A stretch of DNA of 64,000 bases, from the NCBI GenBank assembly GCA_023231475.1, contig JALJEE010002469.1:60985-124984 (forward strand). Reading direction: 5' to 3'. Source of the stretch: Seison nebaliae (lineage: Eukaryota > Rotifera > Pararotatoria > Seisonacea > Seisonidae). The notes under the pieces are model-generated. The model searched no databases, was not told the DNA's origin, and was given only the letters and a program-made list of their open reading frames with translations. Positions 11,911 to 22,062 of this stretch are shown here, in pieces. Each line of letters begins with the position of its first letter. Within the stretch, counting starts at the first letter, position 1. The position numbers and the translations under genes are program-made.

Positions 11911-13277
11911 CTACGATATGGTGGACGCGACAGAATTTGCATTTCGTTCAACGTCGTTAGTTCTCGGTTGAGTTGATGAGAAATCGTTTCGGAAGTTCGT
12001 TGCTCGGAATCGTATCAGATTTCTTTGAACGATATGCTTGTCGAATTTGATTTGAAGATCATAAGCTTCTAAAATATCTTTTTTACATAAAGGACAACTA
12101 CGATGATCCATCAGCCACTTGTCCACTTCCTTCTTATGGAAATAATGTCTGAATGACAATGATGAAAAGAGAAATTAATCGATTGATATTTTAACTTGCA
12201 CGGAAGTTCTCGAATGACGTCATTCACTCGAAATGAATCTAAACAGATCGTACATGGATCGCCTGTCAATACCACATCGCCATCCTTTACAATCCGTTCC
12301 GGTATTTTACTTAACGCTTTTTTCGTTGCCGCAACAATTTTCTTCTGAAAATTTTTTGAAAGAAAATTATGTAATATATTGAAGTGAGAAGGGAATTAAA
12401 CTGTGAATCTCGATTTGGCATTTGATGTTCTCATTCGTTGCCAATAGTAGACGCAACACCAGATGAGTATTGTCATTATAAGAAAGATGAAGAAGAGGAT
12501 GACCACATAAACGGTATTAGTTTTATTCGGTTGACTAAAAATTTGAGAATGGAAAATTAAAATTTTACATTTGAAATGAAAGTAAAAACGTTATTCGAAT
12601 ATAGTAGGAAGTGCCTTTGATGATGGAGAGGTAGCCAATAGTATTAGTTGTTTTAACGATCTTCTTCAACAGTTGTCCATATGTCTGATTGATGAACACT
12701 GTTACGATATCGCCATCTATAAAAGAGAATGAAAGAAATTGAAAAATATTTCTTTAAAATATATTAAACGTTTCGTTGTTCTGATGTTATGTTGGAAATT
12801 ATTATCCTGATCATAAATGACGGCAGCTACAGCGTTAGCGGATTTGACCTGTCGAATCTTCTCTTCGAATGAACAATTGCCGCGAGGAATTAGTGCAATC
12901 CAATTCCTATTCTTCTTATCGACGTTAACTCCACAAGCATCAGTGTCCGTTCTGTTGGAAGTGACGTGAAAGAGGGGGAGAGAAGAGACGTTGCTATGAA
13001 GTGAGTCGCTGCCATAGAAACCGACCTCTTCCAGAGGATAAACATAAGATTTATGATTTGTCGTCACATTCAAATGGAAAATGACCGATAAGTAATTTGG
13101 ATGTAGACTTTCATCTTTCATCTGAACCTTCACCAATTCTTTCAGAAATTTTAAATGTTCCGAATTCTTACTCGAATCCGATCTGCCTAACTGCTCCTTA
13201 CCAATTACCTCATCGTTTTCTGCGGACACGTGCCAAACGAGCAACGTCCACAAGAAACATAGATGGTAGAGATACAT
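11911..13277 (-). CDS. Goliath/GRAIL-type PA-TM-RING E3 ubiquitin ligase, RING with an altered zinc ligand
   Basis: Family members are endosomal membrane proteins whose cytoplasmic RING-H2 recruits E2 enzymes. Five exons (13277-12770, 12716-12590, 12534-12402, 12344-12196, 12148-11911) give 384 residues. The order is signal peptide (MYLYHLCFLWTLLVWHVSA), protease-associated domain (NWIALIPRGNCSFEEKI, then HGDIVTVFINQ), membrane segment (TVYVVILFFIFLIMTILIW), the KKALSKIPERIVKDGD linker, and RING-H2 (CTIC...LPCKHYFH...CPLC). The sixth metal ligand, normally Cys in HKxCVDPWL, is Glu (HKKEVDKWL). I chose the ATG at 13277 because it gives a clean signal peptide and directly follows a good acceptor (TTTAACAATCGTCAG). 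An in-frame ATG at 13340 would add 21 residues. All four introns (47-57 bp) start GTT. Confidence 0.9.
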
Positions 13278-13477
13278 CTGACGATTGTTAAAGAAAAGAA
13301 TGTGGAAATGGATAAAAATGATTAAATGAGGACAAGCCATTAAATGAGGAAATGGGAGTGAATAGTTAATGGTGGAAATAATGTTAGAATTTCACACGAT
13401 CATTCCGTTCGTTCTGATAAAAAGGACGAACCATATTTTCTTTTCACGATGACCCAACATTACCGTATAAGCGATCA

Positions 13478-13483
13478 TATAAA
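13478..13483 (+). promoter_or_regulatory. Putative TATA box
   Basis: TATAAA followed by GG lies 73 bases upstream of the small plus-strand reading frame at 13556 and between two divergent genes. The motif and spacing support a core promoter; no experimental evidence is available. Confidence 0.4.
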
Positions 13484-13555
13484 GGTTTTATGTCCGTAGA
13501 GTTCACGTAATAAAAGAATTCATTTGCAAAATAGTTAGTTTTTAGTAGACAACGA

Positions 13556-13720
13556 ATGAATTATTCCATAGAATGGGAATTGTATGAGACGAAACACGAC
13601 AAATTTGAGGACATGACGACTAACATGGACGACGAAGGTCATTCAACGAGAGAATTTAGAGCAGAACAAAAGAAATTTTTGATGACGTTTACTAAATGTG
13701 GGAAGGGAATATTGGCTTAA
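13556..13720 (+). CDS. Small acidic/basic protein, 54 aa, unrecognised
   Basis: A complete ATG-to-TAA frame of 54 codons begins MNYSIEWELYETKHDKFED and ends KCGKGILA. It is rich in Asp/Glu/Lys, has no signal peptide or membrane segment, and has a single Cys near the end. It sits 73 bases after a TATAAA element and is divergent from the Goliath-like gene, 278 bases from that start codon. I do not recognise a family. The balanced codon use (several ACG, GAC) looks like the neighbouring genes, but the frame is short and could be chance in purine-rich DNA. Confidence 0.4.
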   Translation: MNYSIEWELYETKHDKFEDMTTNMDDEGHSTREFRAEQKKFLMTFTKCGKGILA

Positions 13721-14189
13721 ATAAAAACTTCATTTCTAAACAATTTCTATTTTTCTTCAAATTGGAAAATATATTAAATGAATGTATAGTATTTATACGA
13801 AATGTTATTAACGTTTGAATGTATAAACGGTAATTCGTCGGTGGTGAGGATATGTTTATCCGCTCACTGCCATTCCTTCCATCATCGAATGAGAGACGAA
13901 GAAAACGAGTTTGGCTGAAGTTATTTCCATCCTAATTCGTTTCCGAATATTTCCCAAATTTTAACTTTCCTTTTTAATTCCGATTTTCTCCAAAGATGGA
14001 TGAAAATGATAAGTGAAAAGTTATTACGAGGAGACAAATTATAAAGATTGTGTTTAATCTATTTCTTCTCTCTTCTCTATACTACTATACTACACAGATA
14101 GAATAGTCGTTGCATAAGTGTTGATTAAAATCGATTGAAACTGTCAATGAAATTTGATAAGATAAAATTGAAAGTTATTAAAATAAGTT
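13721..14189. other. Non-coding stretch
   Basis: Nothing recognised beyond short AT-rich and pyrimidine-rich runs. Confidence 0.5.
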
Positions 14190-14402
14190 ATGTCTCATTT
14201 CGACGCATGCGAACCTTTCGTTATCGTTAACTATTTCTTCGACTGGTGTGGGGAGAAGACGATGTTATATGTAAGTCAAGTATGTCGTAAGGTAAACAAA
14301 ATGGATAATGATCACCATTCGTCTCTGAATCATTTAGTTAAATTAGTCACGACAAAAGAAGACAAAAAAATGATTTTGCGCATCTTACTACAATCGTTGT
14401 GA
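14190..14402 (+). CDS. Possible short F-box-like protein, 70 aa
   Basis: An ATG-initiated frame of 70 codons. Its first half, MSHFDACEPFVIVNYFFDWCGEKT followed by MLYVSQVCRKVNKM, has the spacing of hydrophobic residues and the SQVCRKVN-type turn seen in F-box motifs. F-box proteins are usually much longer, with a substrate-binding domain, which is absent here. It may be a first exon, a degenerate copy or a coincidence. No promoter element or downstream exon could be tied to it. Confidence 0.3.
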   Translation: MSHFDACEPFVIVNYFFDWCGEKTMLYVSQVCRKVNKMDNDHHSSLNHLVKLVTTKEDKKMILRILLQSL

Positions 14403-17400
14403 ACAATCCTTCTACATATGAAGATAACTAAAAATGAGAACGGATGATGTGAAATGTGAAATGAGAAAGGTTAAATGATGGGACGAATGATGACGACGAT
14501 TCTCTTCGTTCTTTCCAAATGATAAGTAAATGATTTATTAGAAAGAAATTGTTGGGTCACTATGATAGAAGAAAATGAAACGATACAATGAACTATATTG
14601 AATTGATGGAGAAAGAAGAATGAAATATACTTTACTTCATTAGAATCGTGTTGACAATATGGAAAATTGAATAAGAGAATGAGGATAATATTCGCATTCT
14701 CCAGTTTTTGGATAAAATTCGAGTGGAAATCATAGTAGCGATGATAGTAGTAAATAGAGGACGAAATGAATTGGAGATGATAATTATAGTTAACAAAAAT
14801 AAAAAACAACATCACGTAAATGTTGAGCGTCCGAATAAATGACGAAAAAAAAAGGTATTATCGGTAGCAAAACAAAAATTTCCTTACCTTACGTAATTGT
14901 TATGGTTTAAGTGTTGCGTCCGAATTTAAAGTTAGAAAGTATTTTACTTAGCGTTAGAAAGATACAAATGTTTCTCATTAATTCAAATGAATAATTCTTT
15001 TCTTTCGAGACCTACATCTCACATCTTCATTTGCCTTCCTCTTCTCTCCGATATTTCGTGATTTTTGGATTAAAGATGAAATACATATTATGAACATAAT
15101 ATGCAGGAAATAGACCGTTTAATCGGAACACCATTAAATTCAATCGTAACACTTTAATTCTAATGGCTAATATGTCATACTTAAATTTAATTTACATTCA
15201 AATGGCCGAATGAACAAATCTATCACTTATCCATCATCTGGACATATATCTGATGTTTTCAAACGAAATTTTTCTTTTTTTCCATTCCCGCTCATCTCCT
15301 GAGGGGATGGATGAAACTTCTCGAATTACCTTAATGAATTGTTCGAATTGTGTAAGTGAAAGAAAAAAGTGTTGTAAGAAAGACTAATCTATTGTTTCAG
15401 AATGAAAGATAATCGGACGAAATTTGATTTAGAAGAATGATACAGTTTTTTGGAGAAAAAAAGAATTTATAAAGAAAAAAATATCTCGTCGAATTTATTA
15501 AGAAGAAATTCCCATTGAAACTTTCTCTCCCATTCATCGATGAATAAACGTATGATTATGACATAATCATCAGTAAGAAATGAAGATACGTGAGAAGATC
15601 ATTCATCCTTCATTACATTACCTGAAACAAAGAAGGGGATATGATGTAGAAGAAGTTTGTTTAGAAATCATCTATTTACATTCTCTCTCACCTCGTAATG
15701 TTATTCATTTCACATCGTTAAAACTTTAACTAACTGTCGATGATTTTGATAAGTGTATTAATTTTCATTTAATTATCAACAAGACATTCCTCTTTCCTTC
15801 TCTGCAAATAAGTAAGAGAGCATATGAAATTCTTCTCGCAATATGGAAATCGATTTGGTTAAATGTTTGTCGTCTCTTCCAAATTCTCCACATCAAATAT
15901 TCTTCAAGAAAGATGATTGAACTTGATGAAAATTTTGATGAGTTGATAGAATGGAAGTTGAAATTATATGAAAAAAAATTCAATTTATCCCCAAAAATAA
16001 AACATGAAGTTCACCAGTCCACAAAATTTATTTATTGAGAAATTTTCTGAGAAAAATAATATTTAATCATTCAATTATTTACATGATTGGGGAGAGGCAC
16101 GTGACTTATTAATATGGAATTATTTCGAGTTGAAAGAAAGATGTTGGCTTCCCGTCTTCTGTCCATTTCCCCGATGAACAAACGATTCATGGACTGACGG
16201 ATTGGAGATGTGTAATTTTCTGATTTACAATGATTTCAATCCATTTATTGAAAGAGAAATGAGAACGTGGGGGTCTATCCCAGATGAGGGAATAGTTCGA
16301 ATTGATTATACCAATATGCGGAAGGAATTTTCTTCATTCCTCTTCTTATTCTTTTTCTTTACGATTCGGTTGAAATGAGAAAACGGAAATCTGTTTCTTC
16401 TATATCGTCCTACGCTTCACTGCGACTCTTCAATTTAACTGTCTTTCCATTAAGAAATTGGTTAACCGGAAGTTGGTGACCGCTTCCATTCCTCATTCTT
16501 CTCTAACAATCACAACTACAACAACGGACATCGTTTGCAGTAAATAAGTTTGACAGGTGTAAATGAATTGGTTAATCGGAGAATGATATGGAAGTCACTT
16601 CCATCAATGATGATGCAATGAGTTTGTAAGTTAACAGCTCGAATTAAGCGATAATTGATGGGATATACGTCGTGCACGACCACCACTTTCCATCGATTTC
16701 AAGATCGGTAAAGAAGAAACGAATGAAAAAGTAAAAAATTAAATTCTTATCTGATCTATTGATGGCGAATGATATTTATGCAGAGTTGAATATAATCATA
16801 TTAATAATTTTCCTGTAGTTGAAAGAAGCAAGTGAAATTGAAAGTTTTCACTCGTTAAAATAATGGCAGTTACATCAAGCAGTAATATTCGAACATTAAA
16901 TTGTATTGGTAATTTATCGAAATGTGAACATTCGTAAGAGAACGATCATTATGTTCAATGACGTAGTGAATGAAATAAGCGGAAAAAAGATGATAAGTCT
17001 ACTATCTCTCTCTCAACGATTGTAATAACGGAAGCAGAAACCATTAATTTAGTGTACAACTAAACTTTCAACTTAACTAAAAACACATAGACACAAACTA
17101 GTACCATTCCATTTGTCATAATAGCGATGAACGGCGAAACGAGAGAAATTTCACTTCTCTTTTGGACTTGTTCGATTTCATTCTATTCAAACATACGTCA
17201 TCTCTGCCACCAAAAACCTTACTCTGAAATAAAATAAGAGAAAACATTTTTTTCAATCGACTACTTGTATGTCGATGACGAAACATTAAAGAAAACAGAT
17301 TGGCATATGTTCGATTATTTTACACCAGTCGTCTCTAATACATATATCCTTCACCACAAATTAAATTTCGCTCTATTGCATCAGAGAACGAATATAACGG

Positions 17401-17753
17401 CTCTTTCTTAATCAGATTTATATGACAATTTTAATTATACATTCATTCTAAAACATACGGTATATTTGATATACGGAATAACTGATGTACAAGTAAATTA
17501 TTCAACTTCTCACCATATGCACAAGAACAACAATAAATGCAAAATGAGGAGATTAAAATTGGGACAAGACATATCATCCAAGAAGTCTACATTTTCTTTG
17601 TGGTTCTGGTTGAAATTGGTTGAATTGGAAAGATTTTCGAAAACGATCATTCTCTCTCAATCACTTTGGAGATATTGTTGAAATTGCATTGAATTACATC
17701 GAACATCACTTAATGTTTCTCAACGAACATATTCGGTTGTATGAAATAAAATT
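14403..17753. other. Sparse region with fragmentary plus-strand reading frames
   Basis: No gene can be assembled. Open frames without a start codon occur near 15730-16040 and 16190-16380, one interrupted by in-frame TGA at about 16195. They could be remnants or separate exons, or chance. Minus-strand frames at 14471-14815 and 15765-15983 are Tyr/Phe/Ile-rich and unconvincing. Confidence 0.4.
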
Positions 17754-17804
17754 GTGTACGCTATTCATCACATAATTTTGTTAATCATATATATCCATTT
17801 CTTC

Positions 17805-18103
17805 AATGGAATGGCATCATCAGCTGTGAATGAATGGAATGAACAGACTGAGAATATTTTTCGTGAGTTAACCCCTCTGAGGGAGAGAATAAAGAAAAAT
17901 TCTGAATGTTTATTCAGCTTTGTCCTTCTTTTAATTACACCGAATTTGGGATGGTATCATTGGTGGATCACGTAGTCTGGTGTTGCATACGTCTCTATGG
18001 AAGGAAACGTTCATCACTTGAACACCATTTGATCGATGTGATATTGAGAGGGAAATTACGAAGAAATACTATACGATATCCCTTAATTCGAAGGTTGTTT
18101 TAG
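17805..18103 (+). other. Possible two-exon secreted peptide precursor (weak)
   Basis: An open stretch ending near 17872 contains a hydrophobic run and then Glu/Asn-rich sequence. A good acceptor (TTTATTCAG) follows, with an open frame from 17920 to 18103. That second piece has three Cys residues, then CCIRLYGRKR. Gly before a basic triplet is the usual sign of an amidated, convertase-cleaved peptide. However, the best GTT donor upstream is in a phase that does not join to this frame, and the first piece lacks a good ATG. I keep it only as a candidate. Confidence 0.18.
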
Positions 18104-21054
18104 AAAGGAGAGAAAGACTTCATCAGGAAATTAGTTTTGGATGATTTCCATATGAATTAATAAGCAAATAGACATGAGTAGAGAAGGAAGAGGAAATGAA
18201 TGAACTTAATGCAAGATGCACCATGTTTATATGACTCTTCTTCCCATCAGCCATCAGTTAACTTTTTTTTTATTGAGTTCATATGATAAAGTTTGCCGAA
18301 CATATTACAGGGAATGGTGCCATAGACAAATTGGATGGCAATGAACAGTAAACAGACATCCCTTTATTTAAAGCATTCCAGTCAAACACTCAAGTCATAG
18401 GAACCTGCTACTGCAAATTGTTAGCAAACAATCTCGTAACCACTATCATCCTCTACTCAATTAAATATCATTCATTCCATTCGTTTATATTCCGGTGAGG
18501 ATATGGAGGAGTTTGAAGAAGGAGATTTACTTAACCAATTCGTATACATGTTCCAAATCGAGTTTTAAAGGAAATAATAAATGGACATATTATTTCCAAT
18601 CCTTCGCATTATTCTCTATCGCTATCGCCATTCTCAGAGGAAGAAATAAGTACAAGTAAATAAAGGAGAATGGAGAATGTTAATATTGTATGTTATTTTT
18701 TGGGAGACGGGGGTGTTATGCAAACTTTAGGTAGTCCTCGTCACCTAATCAACTGAACTAACAAAAAAAAATAATGAAATAAAATTCATGTTGAAAGAGG
18801 AAAAAATGGGATAAACAAAATATTTTTTTCATCAAAATCGACGAATTTTATAGTTCAAAGTTTGATAAAAGTTTGTGAAGAAAATGTTTTATAAAGAAGT
18901 TAAATAATATGTATAATTGAATGTTAGATGGAGAGATGAAAAATGATGGTAACGTATCGGGAATTATCCATTTCAATTCGATATTTCGATTTTAATTCAA
19001 TCAATTCGTTGGGAGGACCAATAGGAGAATAATTCCAATGGAAGAATTGTTGAGAGAATGTGTGTGTGAGAGGGTTTCCGCTGAGAAGGAAAATGGAACG
19101 CTTAACCAAACTACATAAATTGACGTATCTGAAACAATTCAAATAAATATCGTTTGTGATTCATAGAATACTAGAGAGACATAGTAGACGATATTGCTTA
19201 CATGATGTGTCGGAGGATGAATCAACAAGTGAGTTGGAGAAATATTGGAAGGGAAAATGACAGACAGAAAAAGGAGGGAGTACGTCGAAAACGAACTATC
19301 AATCTTCAAGTATAATTAAGATGGCGATATATTTATAATATTAACATTCATTCTCTCATTACACATAACGTTCGTCGACAATACATATCTTCGTTTCGAA
19401 CCAATATTAAATCGCATTGTTGTCGGCGTTTGAAACTGGAATCTGTTTTACTTTCTTCCTTACTTTAACTTGTTCAATGAATCTTATTTGTCTTTCCTGA
19501 TTTACAAATCGACGAATTTTACCTCGAATCGAATTTATTATTTTCATCTCTCATTGAAATTCGAATGAATTGATAAAGAAATGAATTCTGGACAATATTT
19601 TCTCGAATTCCTTTAACTGGAATTTTGGAAGAATAATGAAGAAATTGTAAATTTGAGGAAAGGTTCTTTCTGCTGTTAAATCGAGTGTGAGAAGGCGAGG
19701 ACGAGGAGAATTAACGAAATAGAGACATGAATCTGCATGGAAATATTTATAATATTCAAATGATTTTTGCAGAAACTTTTCCCAGTAAATTAATTTGTTC
19801 GATACACAATAAATTCCAATAATATATCTCAAATCTGAGAGAAAAGAAATAGGAGAAATGAGAGAGCATGTGAGGGAACGAAGAGAAGAATTGAGAATGT
19901 GGCGGAAGAAATTTCTTCATTGCCATGACAACAAATTCCTTTCATGATCATATAAATAATTTCATATAAGTGAAATTATATAACAATTTCTTTTAACGAC
20001 AATAGGAGCCTATAACACTCACTTGAGAGGAATGATAAAACTTGTTCAATTTTTTTCTGCTTACCCTCCCTCCATTTCTCCAACGGTCTCTCCCATCACT
20101 TCCTGAGCAATGATCGACAATGAATTTTTAATAATCTCCTTCCTCTTCCATCAATCTTCTATCATCGTCAACTATTTTGTCACCTGACATAGTTAATTCT
20201 CATCTTTTAACAACAACACCTCTCTCACTCTCTCTCTTGTATGTTGGAAAGTCTTGAAAAACTTTAAAATTTTCGATTCTTCAATTCGACAAGTGGGATC
20301 TTACAGTACTTGTTAGTATTTTTGACAAGTAATAATGTTTTATGTTTTCTTCTTGAGGTATTTTTTACTCCTGTGCCAACATTTGTGATTGATGTCATAT
20401 TCTCATTCTCCCCACAGATTGACTAATAAAAGAAGAAGGAGAGAAAGAAAATAAAATATAGAATTATTTAGATAATAATATGGTGAAGATGAAATGTGAT
20501 GAACAATCGCTTAGATCGAAAAAAAGGGAGAAATAATTCAAAAGAAGATTGAAGAATATGAAAGAAAAGTTATGGTAATTTGCGAGATAGATAGAGAGTG
20601 AGAAAGTGTGTGGTCGTTTAAATAGAAAGAAGCAAAAAATATCGACAAATTGATGAGAAGAAAATTTTCAGTCGATTTTCAATGATACCAAACTGAAAAG
20701 AATGTTGTGCCTCTCAAAATAATAACAATGAAGAAAGGGAAGAGGTGATTGGAGTGATGTGATATGTACATACGGAATAGTTGTTGGTCAGAAGAAACAT
20801 TAATTTGGAATTCATTCTCGTCGTTGAAATGCAAAAAAAGAAGAACAATCTTTTTTTACGATGAATATTTAAAATAAAAATCTTCTTCTGAAAATTAAAA
20901 TATTTTTTAATTTTGTTAGTGTTATTGTTATTGTTGTTGTTGTTGTGGTTATTGTTTGTTAATTGCTAAAACGAAAATTTTTTTCTAAAATTGTTGATGT
21001 TGTTGTTGGATGAAGATGTGGCAATGATGTGAGAGTATGAAAAATCGTCAAGAA
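18104..21054. other. Non-coding stretch, about 3 kb
   Basis: No supported gene. Contains CT-rich runs near 20225, TTG triplets near 20925-20945 and AT-rich sequence. Minus-strand frames at 18924-19142 and 19551-19832 lack start context, conserved motifs or splice partners. Confidence 0.45.
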
Positions 21055-21354
21055 TTAAAATGAAAATTTTTCTTGACAATCGATTAATGGTCGGCGATTT
21101 GAAAGAAAAAGAAGGAAGGAGGGGAGAGGATAGAGGTATGAAAACAAGGTGATTAAAATAAATTTCTTACCGTCGATTCGAATGAGATTTTGAGAGATGA
21201 TTATCGGGAGTGACATCCATTTATCCCAAAAACTATTCACTGATCTACATGGAATTCTCATGAGGAAATGAGGTACATAGTAGCTGAACTCCAAACGAAT
21301 TGGTCTCAACACTCCCAATAGTATTAATGGAATTAATCGATGAAGCAGTTTCAT
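21055..21354 (-). CDS. Possible secreted-protein first exon (signal-peptide-like)
   Basis: The frame begins MKLLHRLIPLILLGVL, a plausible signal peptide, and runs about 60 further codons before turning into Phe/Leu-rich sequence to the stop at 21055. The convincing part ends at about 21170, where a GTAAGA occurs. No downstream exon could be joined. It may be exon 1 of a secreted protein or a chance frame. Confidence 0.22.
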   Translation of the reverse strand: MKLLHRLIPLILLGVLRPIRLEFSYYVPHFLMRIPCRSVNSFWDKWMSLPIIISQNLIRIDGKKFILITLFSYLYPLPSFLLFLSNRRPLIDCQEKFSF

Positions 21355-21363
21355 TAAAATCAA

Positions 21364-22062
21364 CTTTTTTTTTTCTCAAAAATTATCAAATAGTATCGAT
21401 TGCCGATAATTGAGCGACAAAGCGGTTTTCTGTGAAAAATATGAACGAGAAAAGAGAAAAAGAACAAATAAAATATTTTTGCAGAATGACAATTTGCTTA
21501 CGAGTTGTGGTCAGGAGATAAACCTTCTCTTCTCCCCAAAAATCTTCGTTCGTCGTTATTTATGAATTGATGAGAAAAACGAAGAAGTTGGAATTCGACA
21601 ACGACTCCGATTCTGGGGAGAGATTATGACGATATAATAATAATAATATTAATAATAATAAAAAGAGGAAGAACGAGAATAAAATGATTTGAAGGTGTTC
21701 ACATGATGATGGAGTGTGTTTGTGTGTTTGTGTATGTGTGTGATGAAAAATGAGAATTAACAAACGAGAGAGAAAAAGAAGGAATTATGAAATAGAAGAA
21801 GATCGAATTGGACATCGAAACAAGTCAGTTCTTTCTTGAGAAATTCAAATGAAATTCCAATTTTGAACATTTAACAACTAAATTAATTGTAAGAGAGAAG
21901 ATGAATTTGAGGGACAACTGACAAATAATCTTTCGATCCGTTCGCAAATGAATCTGATTATTGTCACGTTAATTCTCCAAAAAATATCTCTTCTGAACTT
22001 CTGATCTACTTTAGAACTATTTGTCATTTCTAATCTGATTTTCATTCCATATTTTCTTCTTC
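21364..22062. other. Non-coding stretch downstream of calpain
   Basis: Holds the calpain 3' flank and a GTGTGTTTGTGTGT-like run near 21714-21742. Nothing else recognised. Confidence 0.5.
21620..21662. repeat. AAT/ATT triplet run
   Basis: AATAATAAT-like run in non-coding DNA between the calpain gene and the region before it. Confidence 0.7.

Noticed and set aside
16190-16200. In-frame TGA as a selenocysteine codon
   Set aside because: No SECIS-like element could be identified and the surrounding gene is itself doubtful.
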